The position numbers and the translations under genes are program-made. Under the pieces are notes generated by a model. That model had not been told where the DNA came from and made no database searches. It was given only the letters and a program-made list of their open reading frames with translations. From contig JBPJFZ010000017.1 of NCBI GenBank assembly GCA_051208035.1, forward strand, positions 1-64,000: DNA of 64,000 bases, written 5' to 3'. This stretch comes from JACKOB01 sp024234575. GTDB taxonomy: Bacteria; Pseudomonadota; Gammaproteobacteria; Pseudomonadales; Oleiphilaceae. Below, one piece after another: positions 26,274 through 34,517 of this stretch (positions within the stretch are counted from its first letter, which is position 1; every line of letters starts with the position of its first letter).

Positions 26274-26498
26274 TCAGGCGTACCGGCTAACTAGATCACA
26301 CATGCGGGCCTTTTTATTCACTTCAAATTTGTGATTTAGGTCATGCTTTGAACAATTTAGGCCGTCAATCCAACAATCTACCAACGTTAATTGCTCGCTG
26401 TCTATCCAATAATTAATGTCTTCGCCTGTGATTTTACGCATGTTCGATTTTCTGTTGCCTTGCAATAAATGGCCTAAAATATCTTCAAAAAAGAACAT
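26274..26498 (-). CDS. Hypothetical small protein (doubtful)
   Basis: A 74-codon frame in the 753-bp gap before the AraC regulator. The sequence (including 'MRKITGEDINYWIDSEQLTLVDCW') looks protein-like but matches nothing I recognise. No good ribosome site precedes the ATG at 26498 or an internal ATG at 26441. The ATG sits in an inverted repeat (GAACAT 26493-26498, ATGTTC 26501-26506). A copy of the cluster's shared promoter element lies about 105 bp upstream, which is the main reason to keep it. Confidence 0.3.
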   Translation of the reverse strand: MFFFEDILGHLLQGNRKSNMRKITGEDINYWIDSEQLTLVDCWIDGLNCSKHDLNHKFEVNKKARMCDLVSRYA

Positions 26499-26603
26499 GT
26501 ATGTTCTAAAGGTGTTTTAAAAACATACATGCTTATCAAATATGTTGCTAAGTGAAATATGGTACAGAAATGCATAAACGCGGTAATGTTTGAAATGTTG
26601 AAG

Positions 26604-26649
26604 TATTGGCCAAAATGACGTTTGTTAGCGATTTTACAGCCAATAGAAT
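26604..26649. promoter_or_regulatory. Shared promoter element of the AraC cluster, diverged copy C
   Basis: TATTGGCCAAAATGACGTTT, then ACAGCCAATAGAAT, aligns with the two well-conserved copies at 29846 and 32200, with small gaps. The kept parts are ATTG-CCAAAAT, CGT and AC-GCCAA...GAAT. It lies between the small ORF at 26274 and the AraC gene, so either could be its target. The remaining gap sequence (26181-26933) is A/T-rich without other recognisable content. Confidence 0.45.
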
Positions 26650-26933
26650 CACATGTGTTAGCTGAGGTAACCTATTGCTAAGAGAATATATATTCTTAGC
26701 TTTGTGTGAATTAATGATCATTTTTTAAATGCATGTATGTATATAATAAATTTACAAGTGTGCGCTGAAAATGCTTGTTCCGAGTGGGTTATAGTTGAGG
26801 TTTTTTCCTACGGTGGTTGAGCTCTCAGTTTTTGCGTAGCTGTGCTCATTGTTAGTTATGAAAGCCTGTAAATAAGAAGCTCTGGTTAAGAGTGGTGAAA
26901 GATTTTGGTTGTTCGGACACAAAAGGAGAGTCC

Positions 26934-27968
26934 ATGCAGGAATCGCTGACTTATGATGTTCCCCTGGTGTCTGCTCGGTATGCAGCCCGCTTTCTTAAGT
27001 TTCTAAGCTCTAAAGGTATAAGCAGGGCGGCTATTCAAGCGCACCATCCTATGACTGAATTGCAAGTAGATAACCCGGACTCATATCTGTCTATGAATCA
27101 GATTATCCCCGCGTTGGAAACTGCACAGTGGCTATTGCGTGATGAGAAAGCCGCTTTTGAATTTGGACAGCAATTAGATCTAGACGCACATGGCCTCTTT
27201 GGGTACATGCTTTTAAGTCGAGAGAATCAGTCTCAATTAATTGAAACGGTAGTGAAGCATATTCGAATTTGCTTGCCTCTTTTTGATATGGAAGTTTTGC
27301 ACAGCGGCCGAGATGCCGTTATTCGCCTTCGTGACACCTGGGACATCGGTGTTACCAGATCTTTTATGGCAAAGATCTACATGGGTAGTATTTACGCTGT
27401 AGCATCTAAAATTTGCTTAAATATGCGTTTTGACTGTAATTTCGAATCTGTCATCCCCGATGATGAATGGTTGTCACTCGCGCCCAGCACGCATTGGAAC
27501 TTTGGTGCCGAGCATAATCAGGTGACGCTCCCTCTTATTCAGCGTTCGGATAAAACTAAAAAGCTTAAAGTGGTTTATTCCATTGCCAAGAACAAGCATC
27601 TTAACCAGCCATCAGACTTGCAAGTCAATACTGAAAGCAGTGGCCGAATAGCTGAAAAAATCCGTGAGCATATTATGAAAAGACCTGGTCAGGTAAGTAT
27701 CGAGAGAAGCGCGGAGCTTTTAAGTATGAGTTCTCGTTATCTTCGTCAGCAATTGGCCGAGGAAGGCACCTCGTTTCGGGAAATTAGTAACGAGATAAGA
27801 AAAAGTTTTGCGGAACTGTATTTGCGAGAGACACCTATGCCTCTCGTTGATATCGCTAGCAAACTCGGCTTTGGTGATCAGGCTAGCTTTACCCGCGCCT
27901 ACCGAGGCTGGACGGGCAAAACTCCCGGAGAGGTTCGGAGAGAGGCAAAGAAGGCACCTTCTATTTGA
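26934..27968 (+). CDS. AraC-family transcriptional regulator (OruR/ArgR-like type)
   Basis: A 344-aa regulator with an N-terminal arabinose-binding-type domain (about residues 10-190) and a C-terminal double helix-turn-helix (about 250-340): 'SIERSAELLSMSSRYLRQQL' and 'PLVDIASKLGFGDQASFTRAYRGWTGKTPGE'. The ATG at 26934 was chosen over an upstream in-frame GTG at 26892 because AAAGGAG lies 5 nt before it. Regulators of this type in marine hydrocarbon degraders control nearby lipid or export genes. The neighbours here are exported proteins whose promoters share a long element, so this is their likely regulator. The effector is unknown. Confidence 0.9.
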   Translation: MQESLTYDVPLVSARYAARFLKFLSSKGISRAAIQAHHPMTELQVDNPDSYLSMNQIIPALETAQWLLRDEKAAFEFGQQLDLDAHGLFGYMLLSRENQSQLIETVVKHIRICLPLFDMEVLHSGRDAVIRLRDTWDIGVTRSFMAKIYMGSIYAVASKICLNMRFDCNFESVIPDDEWLSLAPSTHWNFGAEHNQVTLPLIQRSDKTKKLKVVYSIAKNKHLNQPSDLQVNTESSGRIAEKIREHIMKRPGQVSIERSAELLSMSSRYLRQQLAEEGTSFREISNEIRKSFAELYLRETPMPLVDIASKLGFGDQASFTRAYRGWTGKTPGEVRREAKKAPSI

Positions 27969-28048
27969 TTTTAATCTTAGTCTGTTTGCTGTTTAAAGCT
28001 GCGTTATGTATTCGTTTATAAAGGTTTTATCGATCTGGTTTTCTGATT

Positions 28049-28594
28049 TCACTTCAGCGTAAAAACTTTTGGCACAAGAGGGCCATTACTGTTATTACCC
28101 CATGATATGGTGTTGTTGTGATCCACTATCATTTCTGTAGCGAAAGCCATTGACAGCCCCGTCATGTATTCTAGTTCTACTGTTAGCTGAGGTATTTTTT
28201 GCCCTTTCTTCTGATATTTGTATATCACTGCTGAGCCAATAATTTGCTTAGCGAGAGCCTGGTTGTTTAGTGCCTGTCTTATAAATGGCAAGCTCAGAGC
28301 CGGGTCATTAATTGCTTCACCAGGTTTAGCTAACCATACATATTTTACGGCCCCATCTGGGAAAAGTGCTGCTCCATAAGGAGCAAAGTCCCCGTGAGTT
28401 TCCTGTAATACTTTGGATTTTTGTAATGCATGTCCTAACAGATACTTTAAATTTGCCTCTGCTTCATCTGTTGTATTTTGAATAGGATGCGGTTCTTGGT
28501 CGTCAGTTTCTTTGGCGCAGGTGACGCAAGTGATGGTCAGAAGTGCGCAGAAAACAATACAAGGTAGTTTGTAATTCTCAAAGAGCGTAATCAT
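28049..28594 (-). CDS. Exported protein of unknown function
   Basis: A 181-aa protein starting at the ATG at 28594, where AAGGA lies upstream. The longer frame to 28630 would put 12 extra residues before the signal sequence. A hydrophobic core ('LPCIVFCALLTITCVTCAKE') ends in a cysteine context that could be a lipobox. The mature part has no domain I recognise. It lies 129 bp downstream of the DUF6160-like gene on the same strand. An imperfect G/C-rich inverted repeat at 28664-28699 between them may weaken read-through. Confidence 0.6.
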   Translation of the reverse strand: MITLFENYKLPCIVFCALLTITCVTCAKETDDQEPHPIQNTTDEAEANLKYLLGHALQKSKVLQETHGDFAPYGAALFPDGAVKYVWLAKPGEAINDPALSLPFIRQALNNQALAKQIIGSAVIYKYQKKGQKIPQLTVELEYMTGLSMAFATEMIVDHNNTISWGNNSNGPLVPKVFTLK

Positions 28595-28723
28595 GTAAAA
28601 GTGGTCCTTACAAATCAGATACCTATGCAAATTTTAATTTTGGTGAGTTGGTATTCATTTTTAGGGCGGGAAGGCGGCTTCTTGCCTCGCCTCCCGCATG
28701 CATTAAGCATTTTCTATGTTGTT

Positions 28724-29662
28724 TTAGTGACCGTAAATAACAGTGTTCGCTGTTAGACGAAAGTCAGTGATATAGAGGCTACCAATTGCAGGTGCCGATC
28801 CTAATGTCAGGTTTACCAAGTCGATATCGGCTTCAAAGTTTTGTACGTCTACAGCGAGAGCCGATGCGCCTGAACTCGCAGTACCTTCACCGATATTCAA
28901 TTGTACATGTGCCATTGAGTTGCCCTTATCTTGCGTACCCAACCACACTTGATCGGTGCCGCGACTATTGTGTATTGCAAAGTCTGTAGTTACCGCCATA
29001 AAGGGCATATCCAATGAACCTTCAGCGTTGAAGTACATAGAAATATTCATTTGGTTGCTATTGCCGTCGATGATGATTTCAGTAGGACCAAAATATCCCG
29101 CCATGTCGAGGTTTTGTAGCAGCAGAGTGCCATCAGTGACGGCTCCAGGTGTTTCGGTAGACTTACCAAGGCCAATAGATCCAATGCGTAAACCGTAGTC
29201 AACGCTTTGTAGCATTTTTGACAAGTCTGGAGCATTGATAGCAATGACCAGGTCGCCATCATTGATGCCTGGGTCAACATAATTGCCGCTTACCTGTCCA
29301 CCACCAACAACCAAAGCGGCAGCTCGACTAATATACTCTTCCCCCATGTACTTTTGACCTAAGTCGTCCGCACTGGCTCCAACAACGTCTACAGTGATCA
29401 GCACATCGTTGAAAATACCATCACCAGGACCGCCGAATGCTGCTAGTCCTCCTCCAAAGTGTATATCTTTCATCGAGATAAAACCTTTATCCTGGTAGTC
29501 TACCGCACCAATGCTGATTTCTGCCGCATTAATCTCGATAGATAAACCGGCTTGACCGGTGGTGGCACTCATTGCTGAATCATCCATAGCAAGTAATTCC
29601 GCTTGCGCTGATGAAGCGGCTGCTATCGCTGTAACCAGCACAATTTTATTCAGGCTTTTCAT
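28724..29662 (-). CDS. Exported DUF6160-like surface protein
   Basis: A 312-aa protein with a standard signal peptide (cleavage after SAQA, about residue 21) followed at once by the signature 'LLAMDDSAMSATTGQAGLSIE', which marks a family of secreted proteins in Marinobacter- and Acinetobacter-like bacteria. The remainder is beta-rich and Gly/Asp-rich with no cysteine, as expected for an outer-surface or pilus-associated protein. A strong AAGGATGATG site precedes the ATG. The upstream region holds the conserved 49-bp element, so it is probably controlled by the AraC regulator to its left. Confidence 0.75.
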   Translation of the reverse strand: MKSLNKIVLVTAIAAASSAQAELLAMDDSAMSATTGQAGLSIEINAAEISIGAVDYQDKGFISMKDIHFGGGLAAFGGPGDGIFNDVLITVDVVGASADDLGQKYMGEEYISRAAALVVGGGQVSGNYVDPGINDGDLVIAINAPDLSKMLQSVDYGLRIGSIGLGKSTETPGAVTDGTLLLQNLDMAGYFGPTEIIIDGNSNQMNISMYFNAEGSLDMPFMAVTTDFAIHNSRGTDQVWLGTQDKGNSMAHVQLNIGEGTASSGASALAVDVQNFEADIDLVNLTLGSAPAIGSLYITDFRLTANTVIYGH

Positions 29663-29845
29663 ATCATCATCCTTCTTTATTTGAGGTTTGTGTTTATCTT
29701 TATTATTTATAACCGACGTTTTTTGACGGTTATGCGGTGCTCAGTGAATGTGTTATTAACACTTAGCTCTTAAAACTTGCTTATGGTTATCGAGCAAAGT
29801 ATTTGTGTCTCCCTTGCTTGTATTAGGCTTTTTGAGGCCTTTTTA

Positions 29846-29894
29846 GTCATTGCCAAAATAGGCGTCTTTTTTGTCATAAACGGCAAATGTGAAT
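29846..29894 (-). promoter_or_regulatory. Conserved 49-bp promoter element, copy A
   Basis: This copy starts GTCATTGCCAAAATAGGCGT and ends ACGGCAAATGTGAAT. It aligns without gaps to copy B (32200-32248) at 39 of 49 positions by hand count. It lies 184 bp upstream of the DUF6160-like gene start. Its A/T-rich core and paired GCCAAAA/ACGGCAA parts suit a two-site AraC-type binding region. Strand is given by the gene it precedes. Confidence 0.7.
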
Positions 29895-30078
29895 AGCTAC
29901 CTCATGATTTGTGAAGCGCGTCATACTCGTGGCTCAGGCAAGGTACATGCCTTCAGCTCTTTGAGTCCCATAGGTGTCCTGATCGGGTTATAAATCGATT
30001 GCAATCATGGTGCTGTCTCTTCTTTGGCTTTCAAAAACCTTCAAACATCGGCTTACAAACTGTTAGTACACCCAGACG

Positions 30079-30109
30079 AAAAAAGCGCTTGCCTATAAGG
30101 CAAGCGCTT
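30079..30109 (-). terminator. Rho-independent terminator of the choice-of-anchor gene
   Basis: AAGCGCTTGCCT (30083-30094) and AGGCAAGCGCTT (30098-30109) form a perfect 12-bp stem with a 3-nt loop. On the minus strand the stem runs into six T. It lies 52 bp after the stop of the 30161-31996 gene. Confidence 0.9.
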
Positions 30110-30160
30110 GAAGGGGCTAACCTATCCGGCCTGAACCGTAGATTGGTTAGACTAGGGAAA

Positions 30161-31996
30161 TCAATCCAAAATAGGTGTCATATTCAGGTCGATTGTGTTG
30201 CCGTTGCCTTTTAGTTTTAGGCTTAGAATGCTTGTCAATGCGCCACAATTCTCAAGCTTTGGCAGGTCGTATGTGCCAATAACGCGGCCACCCAGGAGTG
30301 CATCGAAAGGTTCACCTTCGGGAGAGGTTACAGTAAAGGTTACTGGTTCTGCCGTGCGGCAGTTTTCGCCACCACCAATAGGCCAGTTAATTAGCCCAAA
30401 GAGCGTTTTGGTTACTTTTGGCAGCTTGATATAAGCGGTGGAGGTTGCTGTGAGCTTTCCGTTAACGAGTTTGCCTTCGGTGATTCCTACGGGTTCAAAT
30501 TCAACTTGCGCAGTGGCCATGTAACGGCTCCAGCCGCTGATAATTTCAAAGCTGCCTTGTGTAGGATCGAGAATCAGGTCGCCCGTTAAATTACCGGTAA
30601 ACAGATCTATCTTGCTGGCGATATTCCCATTTAATGGCATGGTGCCTTTATTAGCCGTAATATACGTGCTTCCGCTAACGCTTAGGTCAACGTCAACGAC
30701 TAAGCCTGGATCAACGATAATCACTTCTTCACCAATACCGGATAGCGGGATGGTGGTGGTAGCCTCATCCTCGTCATCTGATGTGATGGTGACGGTCCCT
30801 GTGCTCGCACCGACAACAGATGTGTATGTCACCTGCGCTGAGCAGCTAGCGCCTGCCGCCACTATTGAGCAATTATCGCTGCTTTTACTGAACTCAGTAC
30901 CTGCAACTTCCAAACCTTCGATAGTTAGTGCAGCGCCACCAGTGTTGGATATTGTGATGGTCTTAGATGCAGATGTGCCAGCTTCGATGGTGCCAAAATC
31001 AAGCGAGGTGACACTAACATCAATTTCAGGCTTGAGCTCGACCTGTCCGGATCCAGAAAGTGCAACAGAAACGGTTGGCTCATCAGTGTCTGTGGATTCG
31101 ATTACCAGTACCGCATTCTGGGTACCTTCTTCTGAAGCGGTATAAGTCACTTCAATAATGCATGTAGAGCCTGCAGAGATAGTTGTGCAGGAGTTAGTTT
31201 CTGTGAAGGCAAATGAGTCGGTACCAGTTATGCTAATGGCATTAATGCCCAGGTCAAGATCACCCGCATTGGTAATAGTGACTGTTTTGGTTTCACTCTG
31301 TCCAAGCTGCATTGAACCAAAATTAACAGAGGCGACGTTAACCGCGATGTCTGCAGGGTCAACCACCACGGTGTCACCAACCACTTCGAAACTTGTAAGG
31401 GTGTTGTCTTGTCCTGCGACGAGAGCACAGTCAGCGGTAAACTCACCGATCGGTGCTGGTGCTTTCTGGCCGTTGGCTTTGAGGTTAACAAGATTCAGGA
31501 TCAGGTCGTCAACAGACAGTGAAACGGTGCCGATGTGCGATTCGTCGAAAGTTTGTGACGGCGCCACGCCGCTTGCGGGGACATCAAAAGGCCCGCTTTC
31601 TCCTGCTGGAACGTTGGTAGGAACAATTGTCAGATCGGTGTTATTGGCAATATCACCCACTACCGTATGAAAAGTGTTAATGCTATTGGCCGTACCAGTA
31701 ATGGTTGTGGCGTCTACAAACGCCAAACCCTGGCGAGCTTTGTCCGGTACTACGGTAATCGCATCGATGTTGATCGGACCCAATACCGGGTTGTTACCCA
31801 ATACAACTTCCTCAGGAAAATCGGCAGTAATCTTGGCGATGATGGTTTGATCGCCAATCAGCGGAAACGGACATGTGAAATTTAGCGATGCGCTAACAGG
31901 TGCTGCCAAAGCGATGCTGTTCATTGACATTAATGCTGCACTAGCAATGGCTGTGCGTATCGGGTTAAGTTTAAATATTGTTGTTTTCATGCTCAT
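30161..31996 (-). CDS. Exported protein with two choice-of-anchor D (Ig-like) domains
   Basis: A 611-aa exported protein with a signal peptide ending near ALAAP (about residue 32). It has an N-terminal domain (about 33-215, 'SLNFTCPFPLIGDQTIIAKI'). Two Ig-like choice-of-anchor D repeats follow (about 225-315 and 330-425), each with 'LDFGT/VNFGS..G.S..KT.TI.N.G' and a paired cysteine block ('NSCTTISAGSTC', 'DNCSIVAAGASC'). A C-terminal domain (about 430-611) ends the protein. Such repeats are common in cell-surface proteins. The start and end domains resemble DUF6801-type modules. The conserved 49-bp element lies 204 bp upstream, so it is probably co-regulated with the DUF6160-like gene. Confidence 0.75.
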   Translation of the reverse strand: MSMKTTIFKLNPIRTAIASAALMSMNSIALAAPVSASLNFTCPFPLIGDQTIIAKITADFPEEVVLGNNPVLGPINIDAITVVPDKARQGLAFVDATTITGTANSINTFHTVVGDIANNTDLTIVPTNVPAGESGPFDVPASGVAPSQTFDESHIGTVSLSVDDLILNLVNLKANGQKAPAPIGEFTADCALVAGQDNTLTSFEVVGDTVVVDPADIAVNVASVNFGSMQLGQSETKTVTITNAGDLDLGINAISITGTDSFAFTETNSCTTISAGSTCIIEVTYTASEEGTQNAVLVIESTDTDEPTVSVALSGSGQVELKPEIDVSVTSLDFGTIEAGTSASKTITISNTGGAALTIEGLEVAGTEFSKSSDNCSIVAAGASCSAQVTYTSVVGASTGTVTITSDDEDEATTTIPLSGIGEEVIIVDPGLVVDVDLSVSGSTYITANKGTMPLNGNIASKIDLFTGNLTGDLILDPTQGSFEIISGWSRYMATAQVEFEPVGITEGKLVNGKLTATSTAYIKLPKVTKTLFGLINWPIGGGENCRTAEPVTFTVTSPEGEPFDALLGGRVIGTYDLPKLENCGALTSILSLKLKGNGNTIDLNMTPILD

Positions 31997-32377
31997 TCGT
32001 CCTTAGTTGTCATACGGATACAGTGGTTTTAATTTTTATCGAAAGCACTTATGGGTAAAAAATTATAAAGTGGCCCTCGTACTGCTGGTTGCATAATCAA
32101 TAGTCTTACTAGCACAGGTTGCTTTTTGCCTCACCTCTGTCAAGGCGAGGGTGCCGCGATGCGCTAATGGGGCCATTAGGCTTTATTTGTCTAAGATGAG
32201 TCATTGTCAAAAGCGGAGCCTTGTTTGTTAAAAACGGCGACTGTGAATCGGTTCATCGAAAAATGTGATGGCTGTCATGAATTATTCGAGTTATAAATAG
32301 AGGCTGTTTTAGCCGTGAAGCAGACAGGTAAGGGGGCTTTCTTATGTTTACCTGTCCGGATATTTAAGAGTAGCGCT
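31997..32377. other. Divergent promoter region (surface protein / radD)
   Basis: The 381 bp contain the conserved element copy B (32200-32248) and the start region of radD. No other gene or repeat was seen. Confidence 0.5.
32200..32248 (-). promoter_or_regulatory. Conserved 49-bp promoter element, copy B
   Basis: This copy starts GTCATTGTCAAAAGCGGAGC and ends AACGGCGACTGTGAAT. It is the ungapped partner of copy A with 39 of 49 bases shared, and it lies at a similar distance from its gene (204 against 184 bp). The neighbouring sequence is also partly alike: TTAGGCTTT upstream, and TGTGA...GTCAT downstream. The whole promoter region may therefore be conserved. Confidence 0.7.
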
Positions 32378-34186
32378 ATGCCTTTTATCCTTAGACATTA
32401 TCAACAGGATGCGGTTGATGCGACTGTGGCCCACTTTCGCCAGAGCGATGACTCGGCGGTGATTGTGCTGCCCACAGGTGCGGGTAAGAGTCTGGTCATC
32501 GCTGAGTTAGCAAGAATTGCCAGACGCAAAATTCTCGTGCTGGCGCATGTAAAAGAACTGGTCGAGCAAAACCATAACAAGTACGAAAGCTATGGGCTTA
32601 AGGCCAGTATCTATTCCGCTGGCCTCAATCAAAAAGACAATGCGCGGCAAGTGACCTTTGCCAGTATTCAGTCTGTGGCACGTAATCTTGCGGACTTTTC
32701 ACAAGACTACTCATTGGTAATTATCGATGAGTGCCATCGGGTGAGTGGTATTCTTGATGATAATTTCCTGCATCAAGACAATCCCGCAGATGATACTGTC
32801 CAGGAAGCCAATAACGAAAGTCAGTATCTGACCTTAATCAAGCAGTTGAAATCTGTTAACCCGCAACTGAAGGTGCTGGGTTTAACTGCGACGCCCTATC
32901 GTATGGGGGTAGGGTGGATATACCAGTATCACTATCATGGGTATTGCCGCGCGGAGACAGCCCGTCCGTTTAAAATCTGCATTTATGATTTACCCCTGAA
33001 ATTGATGATCAAACAAGGGTATTTAACACCGCCCAAAATGGTTGATGCGGCGATTGCACACTACGACTTCTCCAGCCTGATACCTAATGCCTCCGGCAAC
33101 TATAACGAGCAGGAGGTAAATTCGCTGTTGCAGAAATATCCCCGCGTTACCAAGGGTATTACAGAGCAAATCAAATCCTTGGTACAAGGAGATGCTCCGC
33201 GGCAAGGGGTAATGATTTTTGCGGCAACGGTAAAGCATGCCACTGAGGTTGCCAGTTATCTTGATGCAGGTGATACCGCTTTGATTACAGCGGATACGCC
33301 ATCTGCTGAGCGGCAAACGTTAATTCAACGTTTCAAGAATAAAGACATTCATTTTTTGGTGAATGTGTCTGTTTTAACCACAGGCTTCGATGCACCTCAT
33401 GTTGACGTTATCGCCATACTTCGGCCCACGCAATCCGTCAGCCTGTTCCAGCAGATTGTGGGCCGGGGCTTGCGTCTGAGTCCGAATAAAACCGACTGCC
33501 TGGTGATCGATTACGCGGGTAACGGTTTTGACTTGTTTTATCCGGAAGTAGGTGAAACCAGACCCTCCGCCGATAGCGTTCCGGTGATGGTGCCTTGCCC
33601 TCAGTGTGGCTTTGCGAATACTTTCTGGGGAAAAGTCGATGATCAAGGCCATATTACAGAGCACTTCGGAAGAAAGTGCCGTGGACTGGAAATCACCGAA
33701 GCAGGCGACAAAATTCCCTGCGATTATCGCTTTCGGTTTAAAGAATGCCCACACTGTGGCGCCGAAAACGATATAGCCGCAAGGCAGTGTGCCAGTTGTC
33801 AGCAAGCCGTTGTTGACCCGGATGATCAGTTAAAAGCAGCGCTTCGCCTAAAAAATGCGATGGTTATCCGCTGTTCGGGCGTTGTTTTTGAACGCGAGGA
33901 TACCCGTGTGAAAATTAGCTATGTCGATGAAGATGGCCTTGCACTGAAAGAATCGTTTGATTTGGCTCATGCCGGGCAGCGGGCTGTCTTTAATCGCCTT
34001 TTCGGCAGGCGATTTCAGCACGCGGTGAAGCCTGTACAATTCTCATCAGCACAGGAGGTGGTGACCTTATCAGAAGGGTTTTCTGCACCTGATTTTGTCA
34101 TCGCCAGAAAGGTCGGGAAACATTGGCGTGTAAAAGAACGCTTGTTTGATTACGTCGGAGCTTACCGTAAGGCGAATGAATTGTAG
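32378..34186 (+). CDS. radD: RadD (YejH) DNA repair helicase
   Basis: SF2 helicase-like ATPase involved in recombination and double-strand-break repair with RecA. The 602-aa protein follows Escherichia coli RadD: 'LRHYQQDAVDATVAHFRQ', Walker A 'LPTGAGKSLVIAELARIAR', 'VIIDECHR', 'LGLTATPYRMGVGWIYQYHYHG', 'FDAPHVDVIAILRPTQSVSL' and 'QIVGRGLRLSP'. A C-terminal zinc-ribbon region with CPQCGF, CPHCG and CASC follows. The ATG at 32378 matches the family start and has AAGAG upstream. The in-frame GTG at 32315 would add 21 unrelated residues. Confidence 0.94.
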   Translation: MPFILRHYQQDAVDATVAHFRQSDDSAVIVLPTGAGKSLVIAELARIARRKILVLAHVKELVEQNHNKYESYGLKASIYSAGLNQKDNARQVTFASIQSVARNLADFSQDYSLVIIDECHRVSGILDDNFLHQDNPADDTVQEANNESQYLTLIKQLKSVNPQLKVLGLTATPYRMGVGWIYQYHYHGYCRAETARPFKICIYDLPLKLMIKQGYLTPPKMVDAAIAHYDFSSLIPNASGNYNEQEVNSLLQKYPRVTKGITEQIKSLVQGDAPRQGVMIFAATVKHATEVASYLDAGDTALITADTPSAERQTLIQRFKNKDIHFLVNVSVLTTGFDAPHVDVIAILRPTQSVSLFQQIVGRGLRLSPNKTDCLVIDYAGNGFDLFYPEVGETRPSADSVPVMVPCPQCGFANTFWGKVDDQGHITEHFGRKCRGLEITEAGDKIPCDYRFRFKECPHCGAENDIAARQCASCQQAVVDPDDQLKAALRLKNAMVIRCSGVVFEREDTRVKISYVDEDGLALKESFDLAHAGQRAVFNRLFGRRFQHAVKPVQFSSAQEVVTLSEGFSAPDFVIARKVGKHWRVKERLFDYVGAYRKANEL

Positions 34187-34517
34187 CCAGCAGTGTGGTG
34201 ATGTTTTGCGGAAAACTTGTGACAGCACTCTCAAAGTTTGATTATTAGATCGACAAAAGTTATGCACGCATTCTGTGGATAACTATCTGAATATCTTCTT
34301 AAGATCTCTCCCAACGCTATTTCTTACGGGGGGTCTAGGGATGCGGCTATATATTGCACACAGATGACAATGTGGGTGAAAAAATAGCAAAGCCTGGGTG
34401 AGCAACCGGCCAGTGTGTGCTGGTGCAGTAATAATCAATTTTCTGCCAGCTATTGCGACGAGGCGAGCAATTTTCTACAGTCTGCGCTCACAATAATAAA
34501 ACTCGGGGAACCCACAC
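34187..34517. other. Gap between radD and the monooxygenase
   Basis: The 331 bp contain DnaA-box-pair copy 4 (34260-34310) and otherwise unremarkable A/T-rich sequence leading to the monooxygenase start. No terminator is obvious. Confidence 0.4.
34260..34310 (+). repeat. DnaA-box-pair element, copy 4
   Basis: TTATGCACG (34260-34268) and TGTGGATAA (34274-34282) are spaced by 5 nt, followed by the tail TGAATATCTTCTTAAGAT. It has the same orientation as the other copies. Confidence 0.78.

Larger units (their letters stand above)
29663..30160. other. Intergenic region between two exported-protein genes
   Basis: The 498 bp hold the long promoter region of the 28724-29662 gene, including the conserved element at 29846-29894, and the terminator of the upstream gene at 30079-30109. 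I see no further gene. Confidence 0.6.

Noticed and set aside
26490..26530. Inverted repeat around GAACATGTATGTTC as a LexA-type box
   Set aside because: The arms are only 6 bp and do not fit the gammaproteobacterial LexA consensus. The region is A/T-rich enough for such repeats by chance.
30195..31885. Long plus-strand frames opposite the choice-of-anchor gene (up to 177 codons)
   Set aside because: They are shadows of a 611-codon minus-strand gene that has a signal peptide and repeated domains. They have no independent start signals or family matches.
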